From an uncultured Actinomycetes bacterium (GTDB lineage: Bacteria > Actinomycetota > Actinomycetes > Nanopelagicales > Nanopelagicaceae), in the NCBI GenBank assembly GCA_903897155.1, contig CAIUAO010000121.1, positions 1 through 7,106 of the forward strand: 7,106 nucleotides of DNA, in the 5' to 3' direction. The notes under the pieces are model-generated. The model was not told the DNA's origin. It worked only from the letters and a program-made list of their open reading frames with translations, and searched no databases. The position numbers and the translations under genes are program-made. The stretch's first letter is position 1; each line of letters starts with the position of its first letter. This document shows, in pieces, positions 1 through 7,018 of this stretch.

Positions 1-195
1 AATAATTGGCATGAACGCGAAACTTTTGACATGTTTGGAATTGTCTTTGATGGGCACCCTGGTCTTACAAGAATTTTGATGCCAGATGATTGGGATGGAC
101 ATCCACAACGTAAGGATTACCCACTTGGCGGAATTCCTGTTGAATATAAAGGCGCCACTGTTCCACCACCATCAGAGCGCAGGTCATATCGATGA
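1..195 (+). CDS. nuoC: NADH-quinone oxidoreductase subunit C, 3' end (partial)
   Basis: The reading frame is open from base 1 and gives the last 64 residues of NuoC before a TGA at 193-195; the start lies left of the window. The piece opens with WHERETFDMFGI, the complex I 30 kDa subunit signature (ERE followed by an acidic/hydrophobic stretch), then RILMPDDWDGHPQRKDYPL, the conserved end of the domain. NuoC is a peripheral-arm subunit that packs against NuoD in the connecting module and carries no cofactor. The tail after the conserved block (residues about 40-64 of the fragment) is short and proline-rich. nuoC is a separate gene here, not fused to nuoD as in Escherichia coli. Its stop overlaps the nuoD start as ATGA. 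Identity is near certain; the N-terminal domain cannot be judged. Confidence 0.96.
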   Translation, partial: NNWHERETFDMFGIVFDGHPGLTRILMPDDWDGHPQRKDYPLGGIPVEYKGATVPPPSERRSYR

Positions 196-1532
196 GTACA
201 ACACACGATCCATACGCATCCTTTGCTGATACGACTGAAGGTCGTATTTATTCTGTTACTGGAAATGATTGGGATTCTCTCGTCGCTGAAATTGGTTCAA
301 CAAAAGAAGAACGCGTTGTCGTTAATATGGGGCCTCAGCACCCATCAACACATGGCGTGCTTCGTTTAGTTCTGGAATTAGAAGGCGAAACAATTACAGA
401 GGCGCGTTGTGGAATTGGTTACCTTCATACAGGAATTGAAAAGAACACTGAATATCGCTCATGGACACAGGGCGTTACTTTTGTCACTCGCATGGATTAT
501 TTAGCGCCAATCTTCAACGAAACTGCTTATTGCTTAGGTGTTGAAAAGCTTCTTGGTATTACAGATGTGATGCCAGAGCGAGCAACTGTTATTCGCGTCA
601 TGATGATGGAGTTCAATCGCATCTCATCTCACATGGTTGCACTTGGCACAGGAGCACTAGAACTCGGCGCACTTTCACCGATGATCTTTGCATTCCGTGA
701 GCGCGAAAAGGTTCTCGATATCTTTGAAATGATTTCAGGTCTGCGAATGAATATGGCATATGTGCGCCCAGGAGGAGTTGCCCAAGATCTTCCAGAAGGC
801 GGCATTGCAAAGATTCGCCAGACGATTAAGGAACTTCGTCATAACTTTAAAGATAACGAGAAGCTTCTTATTGGTAATTCCATCTGGATGAAGCGCACAC
901 AAGGCGTTGGCTATTTAGATCTTGCCGGTTGCATCACTCTTGGCATTACTGGCCCTGTTCTTCGCTCAACTGGAATGCCGTGGGATCTGCGCAAGAACGA
1001 GCCATATTGTGGGTATGAGAATTATGACTTTGATGTCATCACCACTGATACATGTGATGTTTACGGGCGATTTCTAATTCGCATGGGCGAGCTCGAGCAG
1101 TCACTACGCATCGTTGAACAGTGCTGTGACAAGCTTGAAAAACTTAAAGGCGCACCAGTCATGATTGATGATGCAAAGATTGGCTGGCCAGCAGATCTCA
1201 ATATTGATCAAGATGGAATAGGTAACTCAAAAGAGCATATTGCCAAAATCATGGGTGAATCTATGGAATCTTTGATTCACCACTTCAAGATTGTTACTGA
1301 AGGTTTTAGAGTTCCAGCAGGTCAGGTCTATACAACTGTTGAGTCCCCTCGTGGTGAAACCGGTGTGCACTTAGTTTCAGATGGTGGAACACGGCCATAT
1401 CGTGTGCACTTTCGTGAGCCATCCTTTAATAATTTGCAATCACTTTCTGCCATGTGTGAAGGCAGCATGATTGCAGATGTTGTTGCGGCAGTTGCCTCCA
1501 TTGATCCTGTGATGGGTGGTGTGGACCGCTGA
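192..1532 (+). CDS. nuoD: NADH-quinone oxidoreductase subunit D (49 kDa, quinone-site subunit)
   Basis: This 446-residue protein is the 49 kDa subunit of complex I, related to the large subunit of NiFe hydrogenases, and forms much of the quinone-binding pocket at the base of the peripheral arm. The core begins at about residue 43 with VVNMGPQHPSTHGVLRLVLE. By family knowledge the second His of that block (H54) and the Tyr of MDYL (Y103) contact the quinone headgroup; both are present. The family signature LHTGIEKNTEYR is at 78-89. The protein ends in the conserved IDPVMGGVDR. About 40 poorly conserved residues precede the core, as in actinobacterial NuoD. The nickel-binding cysteines of hydrogenases are not expected in this family. 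The ATG at 192 overlaps the nuoC stop as ATGA; only a weak AGG (181-183) precedes it, so translational coupling is likely. The full-length core shows no frameshift. Confidence 0.98.
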   Translation: MSTTHDPYASFADTTEGRIYSVTGNDWDSLVAEIGSTKEERVVVNMGPQHPSTHGVLRLVLELEGETITEARCGIGYLHTGIEKNTEYRSWTQGVTFVTRMDYLAPIFNETAYCLGVEKLLGITDVMPERATVIRVMMMEFNRISSHMVALGTGALELGALSPMIFAFREREKVLDIFEMISGLRMNMAYVRPGGVAQDLPEGGIAKIRQTIKELRHNFKDNEKLLIGNSIWMKRTQGVGYLDLAGCITLGITGPVLRSTGMPWDLRKNEPYCGYENYDFDVITTDTCDVYGRFLIRMGELEQSLRIVEQCCDKLEKLKGAPVMIDDAKIGWPADLNIDQDGIGNSKEHIAKIMGESMESLIHHFKIVTEGFRVPAGQVYTTVESPRGETGVHLVSDGGTRPYRVHFREPSFNNLQSLSAMCEGSMIADVVAAVASIDPVMGGVDR

Positions 1533-2161
1533 TGTTTACTAATGAAGAAATAGCAACAATGGATCAGATCATCGCACGCTATCCAAAATCTCGTTCTGCG
1601 ATTATGCCGCTGCTTCATTTTGTTCAATCACTCGATGGTTATGTGACAGATCGTGGAATTGAAACGATTGCCCAGAAGCTTGATCTTTCAACGGCTGAAG
1701 TTACTGCTGTTTCATCTTTTTATACCCAATACAAAAGCGAGCCAGTTGGTGAGTATCACGTTGGAGTATGCGTGAACACTCTCTGCGCCGTTATGGGTGG
1801 GGATGAGCTTTATAAAACAGCGTGTGATCGTCTTGGTATTAGTAATCATGAAACAACACCAGATGGAAAAGTATCTCTGGAGCGTATTGAGTGCAATGCA
1901 GCTTGTGATTACGCGCCTGTTGTTATGGTCAACTGGGAGTTTTATGACAACCAAACACCAGAATCACTTCGTGAATTAGTAGATGGCGTGCGCGCTGGAA
2001 ATCCTCCAGCACCAACTCGTGGGCCTAAGAAGCTTCGCACATGGAAAGAAAACTCTGCAGTTCTTGCTGGGCTCTCTGATGGTTTAGCTGGTGAAGGTCT
2101 GCAAGCAGGAGAAGCATCACTTCGTGGCTTAAAGATTTCTAAGTCAGGGGGAGATAAGTAA
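1532..2161 (+). CDS. nuoE: NADH-quinone oxidoreductase subunit E (24 kDa, 2Fe-2S N1a)
   Basis: This 209-residue thioredoxin-like ferredoxin subunit sits beside NuoF in the NADH-oxidising module and holds the off-path 2Fe-2S cluster N1a. An N-terminal helical region (about 1-65, with AEVTAVSSFYTQY) is followed by the thioredoxin-like fold. The four expected ligands are C80, C85, C121 and C125 (C-x4-C-x35-C-x3-C), within GVCVNTLC and IECNAACDYAPVV. After residue 155 comes an extension of about 55 residues starting NPPAPTRGPKK, with a Gly/Ala/Leu-rich tail. E. coli NuoE (about 166 residues) lacks it, while actinobacterial NuoE proteins carry a similar segment. The start ATG shares its A with the nuoD TGA (TGATG, one-base overlap). 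The upstream sequence has only GGGTGG about 12 bases away, so reinitiation after nuoD is the likely mode. Its stop overlaps nuoF by one base. Confidence 0.97.
   Translation: MFTNEEIATMDQIIARYPKSRSAIMPLLHFVQSLDGYVTDRGIETIAQKLDLSTAEVTAVSSFYTQYKSEPVGEYHVGVCVNTLCAVMGGDELYKTACDRLGISNHETTPDGKVSLERIECNAACDYAPVVMVNWEFYDNQTPESLRELVDGVRAGNPPAPTRGPKKLRTWKENSAVLAGLSDGLAGEGLQAGEASLRGLKISKSGGDK
2147..2153 (+). promoter_or_regulatory. Ribosome binding site of nuoF
   Basis: GGGGGAG ends 7 bases before the nuoF ATG at 2161 and lies inside the last codons of nuoE (the Ser-Gly-Gly-Asp end). It contains GGAG, complementary to the 16S rRNA 3' end. It is one of only two clear Shine-Dalgarno sequences in the window, and it supports the ATG at 2161 as the nuoF start. 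Confidence 0.75.
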
Positions 2162-3465
2162 TGAGCAAACTCACTCCTGTTCTATCTGCCGCGTGGGATC
2201 AAGCAGATTCATTTACTTTAGAAGGCTATAAGCGCAATGGTGGTTATGCCGCGATTGCAAAAGCACTCGGCATGAGCGCAGATGAAGTAATTACAACTAT
2301 TAAAGATTCAGGTTTGCGTGGCCGTGGTGGCGCAGGTTTCCCAACTGGAAATAAGTGGTCATTTATTCCGCAAGGAGATAACAAACCTCATTACTTAGTT
2401 GTTAATGCTGATGAATCAGAGCCGGGAACATGCAAAGACATCCCACTACTTCTAGCTAATCCACATGTGCTAATTGAAGGCGTCATCATTGGTTCTTATG
2501 CAATCCGCGCAAGCCATGCCTTCATTTATGTACGTGGTGAGGTTGTGCACGTTGTGCGCCGTCTGCAACAAGCAATCGAAGATGCTTATAAAGCAGGATA
2601 TTTAGGTAAGAACATTCTTGGTAAGGGATATGACTTAGAGCTGACACTGCATGCCGGAGCAGGTGCTTATATTTGTGGTGAAGAGACTGCGCTTCTTGAT
2701 TCACTTGAAGGATTCCGCGGACAACCTCGACTTCGCCCGCCATTTCCAGCTATTGCAGGTCTTTATGCAATGCCAACAGTTGTGAATAACGTTGAGTCCA
2801 TTGCCTCTGTTCCAGCAATTATTGATAAGGGTGTTGAGTGGTTTCAAACTATGGGAACAGAAAAGAGCAAAGGATTTACCTTGTACTCACTTTCTGGCCA
2901 TGTAAAAAACCCAGGACAATTTGAAGCACCACTTGGAATTACTCTGCGAGAAATTCTTGAACTTGCCGGCGGTATGCGCAGTGGTCATCAATTGAAGTTC
3001 TGGACACCTGGTGGATCATCAACACCAATCTTTACAGCAGAGCATTTAGATACTCCACTTGATTATGAAGGTGTATCAGCAGCTGGTTCGATGCTGGGAA
3101 CAAAAGCACTTCAAATATTTGATGAAACAACATGTGTAGTGCGCGCCGCACTTCGTTGGAGTGAGTTTTATAAGCATGAGTCATGCGGAAAGTGCACGCC
3201 TTGCCGTGAGGGAACGTGGTGGCTAGTCCAGATGTTGGAGGATTTAGAAGCAGGCAAAGGAAGTGAAGCAGAACTAGATAAGTTGCTTGATCTGTGCGAC
3301 AACATTGCTGGCCGTTCATTTTGTGCATTAGCTGATGGCGCAGTTGCTCCAATTATTTCAACACTCAAGTATTTCCGCTCTGAATACATCGCTCACCAAA
3401 CAAACGGTGGTTGCCCATTTGATCCAGTTGCCTCAACACTTTTTGATGCGGTAGGTGCCAAGTGA
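2161..3465 (+). CDS. nuoF: NADH-quinone oxidoreductase subunit F (51 kDa, NADH/FMN/4Fe-4S N3)
   Basis: This 434-residue subunit binds NADH and FMN, takes the hydride from NADH and passes electrons singly to its 4Fe-4S cluster N3. The glycine-rich GLRGRGGAGFPTGNKW at 51-66 and VNADESEPGTCKD at 81-93 form the FMN/NADH site of the Rossmann-like domain. AGAYICGEETALLDSLEG at 167-184 is the second family block. A ubiquitin-like (SLBB) region follows at about 240-320. The C-terminal helical bundle holds N3, with ligands C342, C345 and C348 in SCGKCTPCREG and C388 in GRSFCALADGA. Length and motif order are normal, and the variant EGFRGQPRLRPPFPA resembles actinobacterial proteins. The ATG overlaps the nuoE TAA by one base and has a good ribosome binding site, so it may initiate partly independently. 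The last four bases overlap nuoG as GTGA. Confidence 0.98.
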   Translation: MSKLTPVLSAAWDQADSFTLEGYKRNGGYAAIAKALGMSADEVITTIKDSGLRGRGGAGFPTGNKWSFIPQGDNKPHYLVVNADESEPGTCKDIPLLLANPHVLIEGVIIGSYAIRASHAFIYVRGEVVHVVRRLQQAIEDAYKAGYLGKNILGKGYDLELTLHAGAGAYICGEETALLDSLEGFRGQPRLRPPFPAIAGLYAMPTVVNNVESIASVPAIIDKGVEWFQTMGTEKSKGFTLYSLSGHVKNPGQFEAPLGITLREILELAGGMRSGHQLKFWTPGGSSTPIFTAEHLDTPLDYEGVSAAGSMLGTKALQIFDETTCVVRAALRWSEFYKHESCGKCTPCREGTWWLVQMLEDLEAGKGSEAELDKLLDLCDNIAGRSFCALADGAVAPIISTLKYFRSEYIAHQTNGGCPFDPVASTLFDAVGAK

Positions 3466-5780
3466 CTCCTGAGCAAGCAGTAACTGCAGTTGAGACTGTT
3501 ACCGCAACTATTGATGGCATTGAAGTACAAGTTCCTAAAGGAACTTTGATTATTCGCGCTGCAGAAAAACTTGGCATTCAAATTCCTAGATTTTGTGATC
3601 ACCCTCTTCTTGCTCCAGCTGGTGCATGTCGTCAGTGTCTAGTTGATGTTGAAGTCAATGGCCGCGCATTTCCAAAGCCACAGGCTTCTTGCACAATGCC
3701 TGTAGAAAACGGAATGGTTGTGAAGACTCAACTCACATCTGAAACTGCTGAAAAAGCCCAAGCGGGAATCATGGAGTTCTTACTTATTAATCACCCACTT
3801 GATTGCCCTGTCTGTGACAAGGGTGGTGAGTGCCCACTGCAAAACCAAGCAATGACTGCAGGCCGGGCTGAAACACGTTTTGAGGGTGAAAAGCGCACAT
3901 TTGAAAAGCCAATCAACATTAGCTCTCAAGTACTTCTAGATCGTGAGCGTTGTGTCCTCTGTGCTCGCTGCACACGTTTCTCAGAAGAAATTGCAGGAGA
4001 TCCATTCATTACTCTCAATGAGCGTGGGGCACTGCAACAAGTTGGAATTTATGAAAAGGAACCGTTTGAGTCTTATTACTCAGGAAACACAGTTCAGATC
4101 TGCCCGGTTGGCGCACTGACTGGCGCTTCATATCGTTTCCGCGCACGACCTTTTGATTTAGTTTCAGTGAATTCTGCGTGCGAGCATTGCGCATCTGGTT
4201 GCGATATGCGTACTGATATGCGCCGCGGGAAGACATTGCGCCGCCTTGCTGGAGATGATGCAAATGTTAACCAAGAGTGGAACTGCGATAAGGGTCGCTG
4301 GGCATTTAAATATCTCACAAGCCGTGAACGCGTAAAGACACCTATGGTCCGAGGCGCAGATGGCGAGCTTCATGAAGCGTCATGGCCAGAGGCACTAGCT
4401 GCTGCTGCAGCAGGACTTAAGAATAAGAACGTTGGCGTATTAGTTGGTGGACGAGCAACCGTTGAAGATGCATATGCCTATAGCAAGTTTGCTCGTGTTG
4501 CACTTGGCACAAATGATATTGATTTCCGTGCTCGCCCTCACACAGAAGAAGAAAGCGAATTCTTAACTGCTATCGCGCCTAAGCTTTCAGCAAACTATCT
4601 CGATATTGATGCTGCAGATTCTGTTGTGCTACTTGGTTTTGAGCCAGAAGAAGAATCACCGATTGTTTTCTTGCGCATCTATCACCAAGTAAGAAAGCGT
4701 GGGCTTTTGGTCATCTCTGATGCACCGCTTACAAGCCGAGGATCTAAAAAGCTCAAGGCGAAGTTAGTAGCTAACACTTCAAGCATTTCAGGACTTACAA
4801 ATAAGAGCGTCATAATTGTTGGTGAGCGCGCAGCTGAAACTGCAGGGCTATTAAGCCAAGCTGTCGCACTTTCAAAGTCATCTGGCGCAAAACTTGCATG
4901 GATTCCACGCCGCGCAGGTGAACCTGGAGCAATTCAAGCTGGCGCACTAGGGACACTTCTTCCAGGAGGACGTCCTGTTGCAGATTCATCTGCTCGCGTA
5001 GATGTTGCTACCGCCTGGGGAGTTGGAACACTTACTTCCAACAAGGGCCGCTCAACTTCAGAGATTCTTACCGGGCTGAGCGATCGCACACTAGACGCTG
5101 TTCTTCTTGGCGGAGTTGATCCGTTAGATATTTCATCTGCGGCGCTTTCTCAGATGCTCCATTCATTTGTTGTTTCGTTGGAGATTTCTCATAGCGCGGT
5201 TACTGCAATTGCAGATGTTGTGCTTCCTGTTGCTGCAGTAGTTGAAAAGGCTGGATCGTTCCTTGATTGGACTGGCAAGGCGCGCACATTTGATAAGGCA
5301 GTAGAAGATGCTCAATCACGTAGCGATCTTCGTATTCTTTCTATGCTTGCTGATGAACTTGGAACACCTATTGGTCTTGATTCAGTTGCGGCCACGGCTC
5401 GTGAGATCACATCCCTTGGTAAGTGGGATGGCGCTGATGCAACCTTTACACAAGTCGCCGCAAAGCCAGCACCGACTGATGTGACGCTCGTTTCTTGGAG
5501 ATTGCTCTTAGATCTGGGAACACTACAAAGTGGTGAAACAAATCTTGCAGGTACCGCGCATAAAGCAGCTGCGCATATCTCAGCAGCACATGCATCAAAG
5601 ATCGGTGTGAGCGATGGAGATTCTGTAAAGATTTCAAGTGATTTAGGATCACTCACCTTGCCTGTGATTATTGATCAGATTGCAGACAATCTTGTCTGGG
5701 TTCCACGTAATTCTGAAGGCTCACAAGTCATAGCAAATCTTGGATTTACATCTGGTTCTGTTACGGTGGCAAAAGCATGA
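3462..5780 (+). CDS. nuoG: NADH-quinone oxidoreductase subunit G (75 kDa, clusters N1b, N5, N4 and N7)
   Basis: This 772-residue subunit, the largest of the peripheral arm, wires electrons from NuoF toward NuoI. The N-terminal 2Fe-2S ferredoxin domain (about 13-90) has N1b ligands C45, C56, C59 and C77. Next come N5 (H111, C115, C118, C124; one His, three Cys) and N4 (C164, C167, C170, C214). A further set C240, C243, C247 and C275 (C-x2-C-x3-C-x27-C) matches N7, the off-path cluster kept only in some bacteria. Residues about 280-650 form a degenerate molybdopterin-oxidoreductase domain, non-catalytic in this family, including VVLPVAAVVEKAGSFLDW. A molybdopterin-binding-like C-terminal domain ends in GSVTVAKA. 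The start is GTG at 3462, overlapping the nuoF stop as GTGA: an in-frame TGA at 3444-3446 closes the frame upstream, and no other start codon lies between it and the ferredoxin fold. Only a weak AGG (3453-3455) precedes it. Confidence 0.97.
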   Translation: MTPEQAVTAVETVTATIDGIEVQVPKGTLIIRAAEKLGIQIPRFCDHPLLAPAGACRQCLVDVEVNGRAFPKPQASCTMPVENGMVVKTQLTSETAEKAQAGIMEFLLINHPLDCPVCDKGGECPLQNQAMTAGRAETRFEGEKRTFEKPINISSQVLLDRERCVLCARCTRFSEEIAGDPFITLNERGALQQVGIYEKEPFESYYSGNTVQICPVGALTGASYRFRARPFDLVSVNSACEHCASGCDMRTDMRRGKTLRRLAGDDANVNQEWNCDKGRWAFKYLTSRERVKTPMVRGADGELHEASWPEALAAAAAGLKNKNVGVLVGGRATVEDAYAYSKFARVALGTNDIDFRARPHTEEESEFLTAIAPKLSANYLDIDAADSVVLLGFEPEEESPIVFLRIYHQVRKRGLLVISDAPLTSRGSKKLKAKLVANTSSISGLTNKSVIIVGERAAETAGLLSQAVALSKSSGAKLAWIPRRAGEPGAIQAGALGTLLPGGRPVADSSARVDVATAWGVGTLTSNKGRSTSEILTGLSDRTLDAVLLGGVDPLDISSAALSQMLHSFVVSLEISHSAVTAIADVVLPVAAVVEKAGSFLDWTGKARTFDKAVEDAQSRSDLRILSMLADELGTPIGLDSVAATAREITSLGKWDGADATFTQVAAKPAPTDVTLVSWRLLLDLGTLQSGETNLAGTAHKAAAHISAAHASKIGVSDGDSVKISSDLGSLTLPVIIDQIADNLVWVPRNSEGSQVIANLGFTSGSVTVAKA

Positions 5781-7018
5781 ATAACGCAGCGATATTAGGA
5801 GCTGACCCAGGCTGGGTAATTCTGGTTAAGGCTCTTCTTGTTTTTGTCGTTTGTGTTGTTCTCACCCTTATGTCTGTGTGGGGAGAGCGAAGGATTGTTG
5901 CTCGCATGCAGCAGCGTCTTGGACCTAACCGCGTAGGAAAGTTTGGTTTACTTCAAGCCTTGGCTGATGGAATTAAGTTAGCTTTGAAAGAAGATCTCAT
6001 TCCTGCAGCCGCTGACAAGCTTGTCTTTGTTATCGCACCGATTATCTCTGCAACAGCTTGCTTTATGTCCTTTGCAGTTATTCCTTTGACAGGCAAAGTA
6101 AGTTTCTTTGGTCACCAAACAATCATGCAGCTGACCGATCTTCCAGTTGGCGTGCTGTATATCTTGGCAATTGCCTCAGTTGGAGTTTATGGAATTGTTC
6201 TGGCTGGTTGGTCATCCGGCTCTACATATCCACTCCTTGGTGGACTTCGCTCAAGTGCTCAAGTCATCTCATATGAAGTTGCCATGGGGCTTTCACTTGT
6301 TGCAGTCTTTATTTATTCAGGATCAATGTCCACGAGTGAAATTGTTGCTGCTCAGCATCACTATTGGTTTGCCATCGTCCTTTTTCCTTCATTTGTTATT
6401 TATTCAATTTCTATGGTGGGCGAGACAAACCGCGCCCCATTTGATCTTGCTGAAGCAGAAGGTGAACTTGTTGGAGGATTCCATACGGAGTATTCCTCAC
6501 TTAAATTCGCGCTGTTCTTTCTAGCTGAATATGTCAACATCGTTGCTGTTTCAGCCCTTGCCACAACTTTGTTCCTAGGTGGCTATCACGCACTACCTGG
6601 ACTCGGCTTCACAGAAGGTTGGCTTGGTGGTTGGTTCACACTCTTCTGGTTCTTCGCCAAAGTTATTTCATTCTTCTTTGTTTTTGTGTGGCTCCGCGGA
6701 ACCCTTCCAAGGCTTCGCTATGACCAATTTATGAAGTTTGGATGGAAGGTATTAATTCCATCAAGTTTGGCTTGGATCATGATCCTTGCAACACTTCGTC
6801 TGATGTCAGCTCATAATTTCCCACGTATGGTCATAGCCTCTTTCACAGTTGGCGTGATTATTGTGATCTTCCTTGTATTAACGCTCTTTGATCGCGCAAA
6901 GATCAAACTTGAAGAAAATGATGTCTTGCCAGATCTTCCTGCACCATCATTCCCAGTCCCAGCGATTCCTGGTCAATCACAGATTACATATGTGCAGAGG
7001 AGTGAGATTAATGACTGA
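5777..7018 (+). CDS. nuoH: NADH-quinone oxidoreductase subunit H (membrane subunit at the quinone channel)
   Basis: This 413-residue integral membrane protein anchors the peripheral arm, completes the quinone entry cavity and links quinone reduction to the proton path. Hydrophobic segments lie at about 13-35, 82-104, 124-146, 165-182, 195-217, 242-268, 284-306, 325-345 and 350-372, giving about nine helices. Both family signatures are present: GLLQALADGIKLALKED at 57-73, and PFDLAEAEGELVGG at 221-234 with the acidic residues E226, E228 and E230 that line the cavity. FHTEYSS follows directly. Beyond residue 372 is a charged then proline-rich cytoplasmic tail. At 413 residues it is longer than E. 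coli NuoH (about 325, eight helices) and resembles actinobacterial forms of about 400. ATG at 5777 overlaps the nuoG stop as ATGA; GGTGG at 5765-5769 may serve as a weak ribosome binding site. The 3' end overlaps nuoI by 8 bases. Confidence 0.97.
   Translation: MNNAAILGADPGWVILVKALLVFVVCVVLTLMSVWGERRIVARMQQRLGPNRVGKFGLLQALADGIKLALKEDLIPAAADKLVFVIAPIISATACFMSFAVIPLTGKVSFFGHQTIMQLTDLPVGVLYILAIASVGVYGIVLAGWSSGSTYPLLGGLRSSAQVISYEVAMGLSLVAVFIYSGSMSTSEIVAAQHHYWFAIVLFPSFVIYSISMVGETNRAPFDLAEAEGELVGGFHTEYSSLKFALFFLAEYVNIVAVSALATTLFLGGYHALPGLGFTEGWLGGWFTLFWFFAKVISFFFVFVWLRGTLPRLRYDQFMKFGWKVLIPSSLAWIMILATLRLMSAHNFPRMVIASFTVGVIIVIFLVLTLFDRAKIKLEENDVLPDLPAPSFPVPAIPGQSQITYVQRSEIND
6996..7002 (+). promoter_or_regulatory. 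Ribosome binding site of nuoI
   Basis: AGAGGAG ends 8 bases before the ATG at 7011 and sits within the last codons of nuoH. It is the strongest Shine-Dalgarno match in the window. It decides the nuoI start, because that ATG lies upstream of the nuoH stop and is not a simple stop-start coupling. Confidence 0.8.

Noticed and set aside
26..31. TTGACA matching a -35 promoter box
   Set aside because: It encodes part of the conserved FDM signature of NuoC, and no -10-like box lies about 17 bases downstream.
1328..1627. Antisense 99-residue open frame across the nuoD/nuoE junction
   Set aside because: It has no family motif, and it covers the conserved C-terminus of NuoD and the start of NuoE; it is best read as a shadow.
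3462..3464. Possible misplaced or missing nuoG start, because the codon is GTG
   Set aside because: The frame is closed by TGA at 3444-3446, and GTG is the only start codon before the ferredoxin fold. The four-base GTGA overlap is the same arrangement as ATGA at other junctions, so the call stands.
4402..4413. Perfect 12-base palindrome CTGCTGCAGCAG in nuoG
   Set aside because: It comes from a run of alanine codons (NuoG residues 313-317) in a variable part of the protein; it is too short to act as a terminator and has no partner site.
5312..5656. Antisense open frame of 114 residues opposite the nuoG 3' region
   Set aside because: It lies entirely inside strongly conserved nuoG coding sequence, shows no recognisable domain, and overlaps another antisense frame in the same region, as expected of shadow frames.
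6147..6524. Same-strand 125-residue open frame inside nuoH
   Set aside because: It is an out-of-phase reading of membrane-helix codons, rich in Leu, Ser, Phe and Trp, while the nuoH frame carries both family signatures across the same bases.
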